Of a DNA stretch of 64,000 bases, positions 51,478 through 59,665 are shown piece after piece. The notes under the pieces were generated by a model. The model did not search any database and was not told the origin of the DNA. It worked only from the letters and a program-made list of their open reading frames with translations. The stretch comes from Xanthomonas sp. DAR 34887 (GTDB taxonomy: Bacteria > Pseudomonadota > Gammaproteobacteria > Xanthomonadales > Xanthomonadaceae): contig NZ_CP162490.1 in NCBI RefSeq assembly GCF_041245805.1, forward strand, positions 1,775,001 to 1,839,000. Direction: 5' to 3'. A program made the translations under genes and the position numbers. The stretch's first letter is position 1; every line of letters starts with the position of its first letter.

Positions 51478-51798
51478 TCAGTGGAAGGTGTCGCTGGCGC
51501 CGGGCGCGAGCGTGTCGTGCAGGCCGAGCAGCTCGAGCGCGTCGGTGACCGGCGCGCTGCAGCCGTCGAACTGGAACGGCCGGCCCAGCGCGCGCAGCGC
51601 GGCCTGGGTGGCGAGCAGCAGCTGGATGCCGGTGGCGTCGATTTCGGTGACCGCCTGCAACTGCAACTGCAGGCCGCCGGGGTGTTCCAGCGCCGGCAAC
51701 AGCAGCGGCTTCAGTTCGCCGGCGCGGCGGATGGTCATGTCGCCGTCCAGGCTCAGTTGCAGCGGCGGGGGCGGGGCGTCGGGGAGTTTCGAGCGCAT
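51478..51798 (-). CDS. STAS domain protein at head of chemotaxis operon
   Basis: Protein of 106 residues composed of one STAS domain (anti-sigma factor antagonist fold): LSLDGDMTIRRAGELKPLLL at the N-terminus and AVTEIDATGIQLLLATQAAL around the position where phosphorylatable antagonists have Ser or Thr (here Thr in DATGI). GGAG lies 9 bases upstream of the ATG. It is the first gene after the FliA-like promoter and is followed by cheA after 14 bases. Similar small STAS proteins occur in other chemosensory operons; a regulatory or scaffold role is inferred. Confidence 0.85.
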   Translation of the reverse strand: MRSKLPDAPPPPLQLSLDGDMTIRRAGELKPLLLPALEHPGGLQLQLQAVTEIDATGIQLLLATQAALRALGRPFQFDGCSAPVTDALELLGLHDTLAPGASDTFH

Positions 51799-51883
51799 GG
51801 CATGTCTCCGATTCGAGCGGTGGAACGGCGAAAGAGCGGCTGCGGCACGATGTGAAGGCGGCGTGCAGGTGCGGTGTAAGCAG

Positions 51884-51910
51884 ATATCGGCGCCTTTCAG
51901 GAATATTTAG
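51884..51910 (-). promoter_or_regulatory. FliA (sigma-28)-like promoter of the chemotaxis operon
   Basis: On the minus strand CTAA, a 15-base spacer and GCCGATAT match the flagellar sigma-28 pattern (TAAA-N15-GCCGATAA), with seven of eight -10 bases identical. Reading TAAA instead gives a 14-base spacer. It lies 86 bases upstream of the STAS start codon, in the otherwise gene-free 361-base region before mfd. Confidence 0.6.
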
Positions 51911-52063
51911 GCCGAATGCCACATTTGTCTCGCTAACCCTTGACATGGATGAGCGGTTCAGATGCAAAACCGGAAATGCATTCCAGATGCCTGCGCGTCG
52001 CTGCCTGGCGAGGGACTAGATGCATGCGCCATGCCAGTGCATGGCGGCCGCGACGCAACGGAA

Positions 52064-52082
52064 ACGGCCGGAAACCGGCCGT
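52064..52082 (-). terminator. terminator-like hairpin downstream of mfd
   Basis: ACGGCCGG and CCGGCCGT form an 8-bp perfect stem with a 3-base loop, 78 bases beyond the mfd stop. The minus-strand continuation is moderately U-rich (TTTCCGTTG). It separates mfd from the chemotaxis promoter. Confidence 0.55.
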
Positions 52083-52159
52083 CGTTCTTCACGCGGATAA
52101 AGGAGCGCCGGGGAGCCGGCGCGTGGCGCGCGCCTCTCGGGCGCGCCGGTGCCGCCGGC

Positions 52160-55100
52160 TCAGCGGGGCGACAGCGCTGCGAGCAGGCCGCGCGCGGCAT
52201 TGAAGCGGTCTGCGGCCTCGGGCAGCGGCAGCTTCAGTTTCAGCTTGTCCGGCCCGTCCATCGCGTACAGCTTGGGCTGCTTCTGGATCATCTGGATGAT
52301 GGTCATCGGATCGACGTTGGGCTTGGCCTCGAACACGATGCGCCCGCCGTTCTCGCCCAGTTCCAGCTTGCGGATGCCCAGGGTGTTGGCCTGCAGCTTG
52401 AGCTCGGCGATCGCGAACAGGTGCTTGACCGCATCCGGCAACAGGCCGAAGCGGTCGATCATCTCCACCTGCAGTTCGCGCAACTGCTCGCTGTCGCGCG
52501 CGCTGGAGATGCGCTTGTACAGGGTCAGGCGGGTGTGCACGTCGGGCAGGTAGTCGTCGGGGATCAGCGCCGGCACATGCAGTTCCACCTCGGCGCCGCG
52601 CGCTTCCTCGCCTGCGTCCAGGTCCGGCAGCTTGCCCTGGCGGATGCTGCGCACCGCGCGTTCCAGCAGTTCGGTGTACAGGCTGAAGCCGACCTCGGCC
52701 ATCTGCCCGCTCTGGTCCTCGCCGAGCAGTTCGCCGGCGCCGCGGATTTCCAGGTCGTGGGTGGCCAGGGTGAAGCCGGCGCCGAGTTCGTCCATCGAGG
52801 CGATCGCGTCCAGCCGCTTCTGCGCGTCGCTGGTGATGCTGCGCCGGTCCGGTACCAGCAGGTAGGCGTAGGCGCGGTGGTGCGAACGGCCGACGCGGCC
52901 GCGCAGCTGGTGCAGCTGGGCCAGGCCGAAGCGGTCGGCGCGGTTGATGACGATGGTGTTGGCGTTCGGAATGTCGATGCCCGATTCGATGATCGTGGTC
53001 GACAGCAGCACGTTGAAGCGCTGCTTCTGGAAATCCAGCATCACCCGTTCCAGCTCGCGCTCGGGCATCTGCCCATGGGCGATGCCGATGCGCGCTTCGG
53101 GCACCAGCTCGCTGAGCTCGCGCTGCATGCGGCCGATGCTTTCCACGTCGTTGTGCAGGAAGTACAGCTGGCCGCCTCTGCTGAGTTCGCGCTGGAACGC
53201 CTCGCGCAGCAGCGCGTTGTCCCAGGCGGTGACGAAGGTCTGCACCGCCAGCCGGTTCGGCGGCGGGGTGGCGATGATCGACAGGTCGCGCAGACCGGCC
53301 ATGGCCATGTTCAAGGTGCGCGGGATCGGCGTGGCGGTGAGCGTGAGCAGGTGCACGTTGGCGCGCAGCGCCTTCAGCGCTTCCTTCTGGCGCACGCCGA
53401 AGCGCTGTTCCTCGTCGACCACCACCAGGCCCAGGTCCTTGAACTTGACGTCCGGCTGCAGCAGGCGGTGGGTGCCGATGATCACGTCGATGGTGCCGTC
53501 GGCGACTTTCTCCAGCTCGGCCTTGATCTCCTTGGCGCTCTTGAAGCGCGACAGCACTTCGACCCGCAGCGGCCAGTCGGCGAAGCGGTCGCGGAAGTTG
53601 CGGTAATGCTGTTCGGCCAGCAGCGTGGTCGGCACCAGCACCGCCACCTGCTTGCCGGCGCTGGCCGCGGCGAACGCGGCGCGCACCGCGACCTCGGTCT
53701 TGCCGAAGCCGACGTCGCCGCAGACCACGCGGTCCATCGGCTGGCTGCTGCCCAGGTCGCGCAAGGTGGCCTCGATCGCGGCCAGCTGGTCGCCGGTCTC
53801 CTCGAACGGGAAGCCGGCGGCGAACGGCTCGTACATCGCCCGGTCCACCTGCAACGCCAGGCCGGCGCGGGCGCGGCGCCGTGCCTGGATCTCGAGCAGT
53901 TCGGCGGCCACGTCGCGCACCTTTTCGGCGGCGCGGCGCTTGGCCTTGCTCCATTGCTCGCCGCCCAGCGAATGCAGCGGCGCGGTCTCGGCCGAGGCGC
54001 CGGAGTAGCGGCTGATCAGATGCAGCTGCGCGACCGGCACGTACAGGCGGTCGCCCTTGGCGTATTCGATTTCCAGGAACTCGCCGGGCATGCCGCCGGC
54101 ATCGAGCACAATCAGCCCGCGGTAGCGGCCGACGCCGTGGTCCTCGTGCACGATCGGCGCGCCTTCGGTCAGCTCGCCGAGGTCGCGGATGATCGCTTCC
54201 GGCTCGCGCCCGGCGCGGCGCGTGCGCCGCGGCTGGCCCGCACGCTCGGGGAACAGCTGGCGCTCGGTGAGCACCGCGATGCGTGGGTCGTCGAGGGCGA
54301 AGCCGTCGTCCAGCGGGGCGACCGCGATGGCAAAGCGTGCAGGTGCTACGTCGGCATCGAGCCCCTCTTCCGTCGGCGACCGAAGGGAGTCCTCGTGGGA
54401 GAGAGGGGTTGGGGTGAGGGTACGACCGCTCGGGTTCTGCGTTTGCGTAGATTTGGACGAACCTGCCGAACCCGCCTTCTTCGCTCCCGACCGCGCGAGC
54501 GCCGCACCCTCATCCGGCGCTTCGCGCCACCTTCTCCCCCACGGGGACTCCCTTCGGTCGCCGGTGGGAGAAGGGAGGAAGCTCGCGAAGTTCGGGATCA
54601 CCTCCGGCTTCAGGTCCGCCGCGGCCAGCACTTCGAGCAACGCCTCGCGGCGGCCTGGCGAGTCGGCAGCGATCAGCACGCGGCCCGGGTAGCTGCCGAG
54701 GAAGCTCTTCAGCGCCGCGGCCGGGGCGGTGTCCTTGGCCGCCACCGGCAGCGGCGGCAGCGGCTGGTCGCCCAGCGCCTGCGCCTCGTCGATGCGCGCG
54801 TGGTCGGCGGCCCATACCTCGATGCGCGGCAGGCCGTTGAGCTTTTCGCGCAGCGTGTCCGGCGCCTGGTACAGCTCCTCGGGCGCCAGCAGCGGGCGCT
54901 CCACGTCGTGGCGGCGCTGCTCGTAGCGGTTCTGGGTGTGCGCCCAGAACGCGTCGGCGGCGGCGCCCACGCCCGGCGCGAGCAGCGGCAGCACCGACGC
55001 GCCCAGATAGTCGAACAGGGTGGCGGTGGTGTCGCGCGCCGCGGCGCCGGCGCCGCGCGCTTCCTGGAAGAACAGCGGCAGGTAGTACTCGATGCCCGAC

Positions 55101-55882
55101 GGCGCCAGCCGCGCCTTCAGGTCCTGGTACAGCGCGCTGCGCCGGGTGTCCACGTCGAAGCGCTCGCGCAGCGTGGCCAGCACCCGCTCCACGCTGGCAT
55201 CGTCCATCGGCACTTCGCGGCCGGGCAGCATCTTCACCGCCTGCACGTGGTCCAGCGAGCGCTGCGATTCCGGATCGAAGGCGCGGATCGAGTCGATGTC
55301 CTCGTCCAGCAGTTCGATCCGCAACGGCGTGTCCGAGCCCATCGGGTACACGTCGAGCAGGCCGCCGCGCACCGCGAAATCGCCCGGGTCCATCACCTGC
55401 GGCACGTTGCGGTAGCCGGCGCTTTCCAGGCGGCGCTTTTCCGCCTCCAGGTCCAGGCGCTGGCCCACGTGCAGGTCGAAGCTGCCGCCGACGATGTAGC
55501 GCACCGGCGCCACGCGCTGCATCAGTGTCTGCACCGGCACCACCACGATGCCCTGCTGCAGCGTCGGCAGCCGGTGCAGCGCCGACAGGCGCTGGCTGAC
55601 GATGTCCGGGTGCGGGCTGAACTGGTCGTAGGGCAGGGTTTCCCAATCGGGAAACGGCACCACCGGCAGGCTGCCGTCGCCGGCCAGCAGCGTGTGCAGG
55701 TCGGCCTCGATCTGGTGCGCGCTCTGGTTGTCGCGCGCGACAACCAGCAACGGCCCGCGATGGGCCGCGGCGGCGCAGGCGATGTGCCAGGCCAGTGCGG
55801 TCGAGGACGCAGGGGCGCGCCAGAAGGCGCGGAGCTGGCCGGATTTGGGCAGCGGCGGAACGGGGAAGGAAAGAGGCGCCAT
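52160..55882 (-). CDS. mfd: transcription-repair coupling factor Mfd with in-frame repeat-derived insert
   Basis: DNA translocase of 1240 residues that removes stalled RNA polymerase and recruits UvrA. Domains in order: UvrB-homology region (about 1-340), a third domain (about 350-540), RNA-polymerase interaction domain (HEDHGVGRYRGL), translocase motor with Walker A GDVGFGKTEVAV and the DEEQ box (VVVDEEQRFGVRQKE), GHQ-like late motifs (AYLLVPDRRSITSDA) and the C-terminal D7 domain. Compared with E. coli Mfd (1148) it is about 90 residues longer. Residues about 435-507 (54361-54577) are encoded by sequence matching the intergenic repeat at 14050-14130 and have a Ser/Arg/Pro-rich composition unlike the rest. 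The frame is kept, so the protein is probably functional. The gene appears monocistronic. Confidence 0.95.
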   Translation of the reverse strand: MAPLSFPVPPLPKSGQLRAFWRAPASSTALAWHIACAAAAHRGPLLVVARDNQSAHQIEADLHTLLAGDGSLPVVPFPDWETLPYDQFSPHPDIVSQRLSALHRLPTLQQGIVVVPVQTLMQRVAPVRYIVGGSFDLHVGQRLDLEAEKRRLESAGYRNVPQVMDPGDFAVRGGLLDVYPMGSDTPLRIELLDEDIDSIRAFDPESQRSLDHVQAVKMLPGREVPMDDASVERVLATLRERFDVDTRRSALYQDLKARLAPSGIEYYLPLFFQEARGAGAAARDTTATLFDYLGASVLPLLAPGVGAAADAFWAHTQNRYEQRRHDVERPLLAPEELYQAPDTLREKLNGLPRIEVWAADHARIDEAQALGDQPLPPLPVAAKDTAPAAALKSFLGSYPGRVLIAADSPGRREALLEVLAAADLKPEVIPNFASFLPSPTGDRRESPWGRRWREAPDEGAALARSGAKKAGSAGSSKSTQTQNPSGRTLTPTPLSHEDSLRSPTEEGLDADVAPARFAIAVAPLDDGFALDDPRIAVLTERQLFPERAGQPRRTRRAGREPEAIIRDLGELTEGAPIVHEDHGVGRYRGLIVLDAGGMPGEFLEIEYAKGDRLYVPVAQLHLISRYSGASAETAPLHSLGGEQWSKAKRRAAEKVRDVAAELLEIQARRRARAGLALQVDRAMYEPFAAGFPFEETGDQLAAIEATLRDLGSSQPMDRVVCGDVGFGKTEVAVRAAFAAASAGKQVAVLVPTTLLAEQHYRNFRDRFADWPLRVEVLSRFKSAKEIKAELEKVADGTIDVIIGTHRLLQPDVKFKDLGLVVVDEEQRFGVRQKEALKALRANVHLLTLTATPIPRTLNMAMAGLRDLSIIATPPPNRLAVQTFVTAWDNALLREAFQRELSRGGQLYFLHNDVESIGRMQRELSELVPEARIGIAHGQMPERELERVMLDFQKQRFNVLLSTTIIESGIDIPNANTIVINRADRFGLAQLHQLRGRVGRSHHRAYAYLLVPDRRSITSDAQKRLDAIASMDELGAGFTLATHDLEIRGAGELLGEDQSGQMAEVGFSLYTELLERAVRSIRQGKLPDLDAGEEARGAEVELHVPALIPDDYLPDVHTRLTLYKRISSARDSEQLRELQVEMIDRFGLLPDAVKHLFAIAELKLQANTLGIRKLELGENGGRIVFEAKPNVDPMTIIQMIQKQPKLYAMDGPDKLKLKLPLPEAADRFNAARGLLAALSPR
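54361..54577. repeat. intergenic-type repeat inserted in frame in mfd
   Basis: Positions 54396-54423 are the exact reverse complement of 14069-14096 (28 bases), and 54538-54571 are identical to 14093-14126 (34 bases). The two blocks form partly complementary arms around unrelated sequence, as in the intergenic copies. The insert leaves no stop codon or frameshift in mfd. Confidence 0.85.
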
Positions 55883-55903
55883 TGACCGATTAGTTTAGCA
55901 AGC

Positions 55904-55932
55904 CGGGATTGGGGATTCGGGATTGGGGATTC
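55904..55932. repeat. GGGATT heptad tract upstream of mfd
   Basis: Four units (CGGGATT, GGGGATT, CGGGATT, GGGGATT) lie about 20 bases upstream of the mfd start codon, where its promoter or leader would be. The 230-base gap to the GNAT gene holds no recognisable gene. Confidence 0.85.
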
Positions 55933-56112
55933 GCTGGAAGGGCTCGTGTGCGCGGACACGGGCACTTGGCCCGGCAGCGGTCGCTGCGGGCGGCACCTGC
56001 TGTGAACAGGTCGGCGGCAGCGGGTGAGCCGCCGCTCGCGAACCGTGCGGGTTCGCGATCTGCAGGGAGGTCCTGCGTCTGGCGGCCGCGCGACCGCGGC
56101 CGGCTGGCTGCC

Positions 56113-56655
56113 TCAGTTGCCCAATTCCAGCACCACCCGCACCAGTCCCGGCGTGTCCGGATGCGGCATCGGCTGGAAGCCCAGCGATTCGGCCAGCTGC
56201 AGCATTGGCAGATTGCTTTCGAGCACGTCGCCGTAGAGCCGGTCCAGATACTTGCGCCGCGCCCACTTGACCAGCTTGCGCATCAGCTGCCGGCCCAGGC
56301 CCTGGCCGGCGACGAAGCTGCTGACCAGGATCGCGTATTCCGCCTCGCGGGTGCCGGGCGTGATCGCCGCGCGCGCCACCGCGCCGACCACCGCTTCGCC
56401 CGGCGGCAGCGGTTCGGCCGCGACCAGGGTCAGTTCGGTCTTCGGATTGGGATGGGTCAGGCGCTGCGCCATGTCCTCGGTCAGTTCCTGCACCGAATGC
56501 AGGAAGCGCTCGCGGATTTCGGTGGGCCCGAGCAGGCCGAAGGCGCCTTGCAGCGGCGCACTGTCTTCCGGCCGGATCGGCCGGATCAGCAGCTCGCGGC
56601 CGCTGGGTAAGGTGAAGTTTTCATGCCACGGAGGCATGCGGTTGCGGGTAGCCAT
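56113..56655 (-). CDS. GNAT family N-acetyltransferase
   Basis: Acetyltransferase of 180 residues. The acetyl-CoA loop is VAGQGLGRQLMRKLVKWA (about residues 115-132), preceded by the strand AEYAILVSSF and followed by LESNLPMLQLAESLGFQPMP, the usual late motif. The opening (TLPSGRELLIRPIRPEDSAP) and FLHSVQELTEDMAQRLTHP resemble the acetyltransferase modules attached to acyl-CoA synthetase-like (Pat) proteins, here stand-alone. The substrate, protein lysine or small molecule, is unknown. It diverges from the CDF transporter gene with 116 bases between starts. No clear Shine-Dalgarno was seen. Confidence 0.87.
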   Translation of the reverse strand: MATRNRMPPWHENFTLPSGRELLIRPIRPEDSAPLQGAFGLLGPTEIRERFLHSVQELTEDMAQRLTHPNPKTELTLVAAEPLPPGEAVVGAVARAAITPGTREAEYAILVSSFVAGQGLGRQLMRKLVKWARRKYLDRLYGDVLESNLPMLQLAESLGFQPMPHPDTPGLVRVVLELGN

Positions 56656-56771
56656 GGCCGGATGATCCTCGACGAAGCCTGGATTCTCGCATTACCCGCG
56701 GCCGCGGCCGTGAACGCAGCGCTCACCGCGGTTGCTTACCCTGCGCATGGATTTTTCGACGAGGATGTGCC

Positions 56772-57701
56772 ATGTCCGGCAGCGGCGATTCGCGGCGCGC
56801 CATTTTCTTCGCGCTCGGCGCCAACCTGGCCATTGCGTTGGCCAAGGGCGCGGCGGCGCTGGCCACCGGCTCGGGCGCGATGCTGGCCGAGACCGTGCAC
56901 TCGCTGGCCGACTGCGGCAACCAGCTGCTGTTGCTGCTGGGCATGCGCCAGGCCAAGCGCCCGGCCAGCGCCGAATATCCGCTGGGCTACGGCCGCGCGA
57001 TCTACTTCTGGTCGTTCCTGGTGGCGGTGATGCTGTTCTGCATCGGCGGCATGTTTTCGGTGTACGAGGGCGTGCACAAGCTGCTGCAGCCCGAGCCGCT
57101 GAGCAGTTGGGGCTGGGCGGTGGGGGTGCTGGGGTTCGCGCTGGTCGCCGAGGGCGTGTCGCTGCGCACCTGCCTGCAGGAGATCGCCAAGGTGCGCGGC
57201 GAGCGCTCGCTGTGGACCTGGTTCCGCGAGAGCCGCCAGGCCGAGCTGATCGTGATCTTCGGCGAGGACCTGGCGGCCTTGCTCGGCCTGGCGCTGGCGC
57301 TGGCCGCGGTGCTGCTGAGCGTGCTGACCGGCGATCCGCTGTGGGACGCGCTGGGCACCATCGCCATCGGCACGCTGTTGATCGTGGTCGCGGTGCTGGT
57401 GGCGATCCAGATCAAGGCGATGCTGATCGGGCAAAGCGTGGACCCGGCGATGCAGCGGCAACTTCATGCGTTTTTCCAGGCGCAACCGGAGATCGAACGG
57501 GTGATCCACCTGATCGCCGTGCAGCTCGGCGAGGACGTGATGGTCTCGGTGCAGGCCACGCTCCGGCAAAAGCACGATGCGGCGGCGCTGCTGGCCGACA
57601 TCACCCGCATCGAGCGCGCGCTGAAACAGCGCTTCCCGACGGTGCGCTGGAGCTTCTTCGAACCCGAGCAGGGCGCCGCCGCGGTCGCTTCCGGCGCCTG
57701 A
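56772..57701 (+). CDS. cation diffusion facilitator family transporter
   Basis: Inner-membrane metal:H+ antiporter-like protein of 309 residues with about six membrane segments. In the second helix LAETVHSLADCGNQLLLL provides the His-x3-Asp metal site. In the fifth helix VIFGEDLAALLGLALAL has Glu-Asp in place of the usual His-x3-Asp, a substitution that may change metal selectivity away from zinc. The C-terminal cytoplasmic domain (VDPAMQRQLHAFF onward) is present. GAGGA precedes the ATG by 6 bases. Substrate could be zinc, iron or manganese. Confidence 0.88.
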   Translation: MSGSGDSRRAIFFALGANLAIALAKGAAALATGSGAMLAETVHSLADCGNQLLLLLGMRQAKRPASAEYPLGYGRAIYFWSFLVAVMLFCIGGMFSVYEGVHKLLQPEPLSSWGWAVGVLGFALVAEGVSLRTCLQEIAKVRGERSLWTWFRESRQAELIVIFGEDLAALLGLALALAAVLLSVLTGDPLWDALGTIAIGTLLIVVAVLVAIQIKAMLIGQSVDPAMQRQLHAFFQAQPEIERVIHLIAVQLGEDVMVSVQATLRQKHDAAALLADITRIERALKQRFPTVRWSFFEPEQGAAAVASGA

Positions 57702-57747
57702 GCGGCATTGCTACAGTGGCGCCCGGTCCATCGTAGGCGACATCGCA

Positions 57748-58704
57748 ATGAAGACCTCGAACGCCGTGCTGCTGTCCGTCGCGATCACCCTGGCGTTGGT
57801 CGCCGCGCTGGGCGGGCTGGTGCTGGGCGGCGGCTGGTGGCTCAAGCGCAGTATGCAAAGCGCGCAGCCGGTCGCCTCCTCGCCCGACGCGGCGAAGGTG
57901 GAGGTGAACGCCAACGCGGTCCTGGCGCCGTACCGGCAACGCCTGGATGCCACGCGCAGGCCGGTGGCAGTGGTGGGCCTGCAGCCGATGGCGCAGGACG
58001 ATCGCCTGGCCAGCAAGGTCGGCGGCCGTCCGTACTGGACCGCGGAGAAGGCCTATCCGCGCGACACCCGCGGTCAGCCGCTGGCGCTGCTGGCGCAGAT
58101 CGACCTGGCGAAGATGCCGCCGCTGCGCGGCTATCCCACGCATGGGATGCTGCAGTTCTTCATCGGCGGCGACGATTTCTATGGCGCCAATCTCGACGGC
58201 GCCACCGAGTTGGCCGCATTGAGCGCGCAACGCAATTTTCGCGTGGTGTATTGGCCGCAGTCCGATCCCTCGGCGCGGCAGGCCGAAGTGCCGTTGCCGG
58301 CCGCCGATACGCTGCCGTTCGACCCGGCGCATCCGCGGGCGATGCAGTTCAGCGTCGGCGAGGAGCCCATCGGCAGCGCCGACGTGCATTTCGAGCAAGC
58401 GCTGGGCCGGCCGTTGGACGAGGTCACCGCTGCCTACGCCAGCCGCCACGCGCTGCCGCAGGACGACGTGGACGAGGCGTTGTACGAAGCGTTGAATCGC
58501 AGCGGGCACAAGCTCGGCGGCTACCCGCAGTTCACCCAGGAGGATCCGCGCAAGCCGCAGGATGCGCAGGTGCTGTTGCTGCAGCTGGACAGCGACGACG
58601 CCATGATGTGGGGCGACAGCGGCATCGCCAACTTCTTCATCGATCCGGCCGACCTGGAACGCGGCGATTTCAGCCGGGTTGCCTACAACTGGGATTGCTA
58701 TTGA
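57748..58704 (+). CDS. DUF1963 (YwqG-like) protein with N-terminal membrane anchor
   Basis: Protein of 318 residues. One N-terminal membrane segment (AVLLSVAITLALVAALGGLVL) is followed by a polar linker and a DUF1963/YwqG domain: GGRPYWTAEKAYPRDTRG, PLALLAQIDLAKMPPLRGYP, MLQFFIGGDDFYG, GHKLGGYPQFTQEDPR and the C-terminal MMWGDSGIANFFIDPADLER. Members are widespread, with unknown biochemical role. It starts 46 bases after the CDF gene and may be co-transcribed. Confidence 0.87.
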   Translation: MKTSNAVLLSVAITLALVAALGGLVLGGGWWLKRSMQSAQPVASSPDAAKVEVNANAVLAPYRQRLDATRRPVAVVGLQPMAQDDRLASKVGGRPYWTAEKAYPRDTRGQPLALLAQIDLAKMPPLRGYPTHGMLQFFIGGDDFYGANLDGATELAALSAQRNFRVVYWPQSDPSARQAEVPLPAADTLPFDPAHPRAMQFSVGEEPIGSADVHFEQALGRPLDEVTAAYASRHALPQDDVDEALYEALNRSGHKLGGYPQFTQEDPRKPQDAQVLLLQLDSDDAMMWGDSGIANFFIDPADLERGDFSRVAYNWDCY

Positions 58705-58761
58705 CTCAGTACCCCGCGTGTCGCATGCGCAGGCGCAACACGGGACGCGCTGCGCGCCGCT

Positions 58762-59619
58762 TCACGCCTCGCGCTTGAGCCACTCCAGGCGCGTGGATGC
58801 GCCCGCTTCGCCCAGATGCGTCTTCAGCGCCGGCAAGGCGCTGGCCAGCACCTGCTCGAACTGCCACGGCGGATTGAGCAGCAGCATGCCGCTGCCGTTG
58901 AGCCGCAGCGGCGAATCGTCCGGGCGCACCTGCAGCTCGGCCAGCAGCACCGCCTTGGCCGGCATCGCCGCGGCCTTGCGAAAGAACGGCTGCAGGCTGC
59001 GGCGCTGCTTGATCGGATACCACACCGCGCACATCGCCTGCGGCCAGCGGGTCAGGGTCTCGCGCAGGGCAGCGGCGATCAGCGGGTATTCGGCGTCCTG
59101 CGCTTCGTAGGGCGGATCGATCAGCACCAGGCCGCGGCCGATCTTGGTCGTGCCGGCTTTCGGCGGCACGAACGCCTTGATCGCCGCATAGCCGTCGCCG
59201 GCGTGCACCTGCACGCGGCGGTCGTTGCCGAACAGCGCCTTCAGCTCGGCCGCTTCCTCGGGCTGCAGTTCGCAGGCGGCGAGCCGGTCCTGGTCGCGCA
59301 TGGCCTGGGCGACCAGCAGCGGCGAGCCGGGATAGGCGAGCAGGGCGCCCACCGGATTGTCGGCCTGCACCGCGCGCAGGTAGCGTTCCAGCACCTCGGG
59401 CAAGGTGGGCAGGCCCATCAGCTTCAGCACCCCGGCCGCGGCCTCGCCGGTCTTGCGCGCCTCGCTGCCGGCGAACAGGTAGCGGCCGCGCCCGGCATGG
59501 GTGTCGAGCACGAAGAACGGGCTGTCCTTGCGCTTGAGCGCATCGATCAGCGCGAGCAGCACGGTGTGCTTGAGCGCGTCGGCATGGTTGCCGGCGTGGT
59601 AGGCATGGCGATAGTTCAT
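58762..59619 (-). CDS. rlmJ: 23S rRNA (adenine(2030)-N6)-methyltransferase RlmJ
   Basis: SAM-dependent rRNA methyltransferase of 285 residues (E. coli RlmJ 280). The N-terminus MNYRHAYHAGNHADALKHTV is diagnostic. SAM-binding FVLDTHAGRGRY and the catalytic N6-adenine motif LIDPPYEAQ (Asp-Pro-Pro-Tyr) are present, as is the late GMLLLNPPWQFE. It methylates A2030 in the large subunit. The start at 59619 was chosen for the conserved beginning; the longer frame upstream overlaps the divergent creB gene and is rejected. Confidence 0.95.
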   Translation of the reverse strand: MNYRHAYHAGNHADALKHTVLLALIDALKRKDSPFFVLDTHAGRGRYLFAGSEARKTGEAAAGVLKLMGLPTLPEVLERYLRAVQADNPVGALLAYPGSPLLVAQAMRDQDRLAACELQPEEAAELKALFGNDRRVQVHAGDGYAAIKAFVPPKAGTTKIGRGLVLIDPPYEAQDAEYPLIAAALRETLTRWPQAMCAVWYPIKQRRSLQPFFRKAAAMPAKAVLLAELQVRPDDSPLRLNGSGMLLLNPPWQFEQVLASALPALKTHLGEAGASTRLEWLKREA

Positions 59620-59665
59620 CGCGGCAGTGTACGGGCGGGCGCGGGTTGCGGCTATGCTGCGCGCC

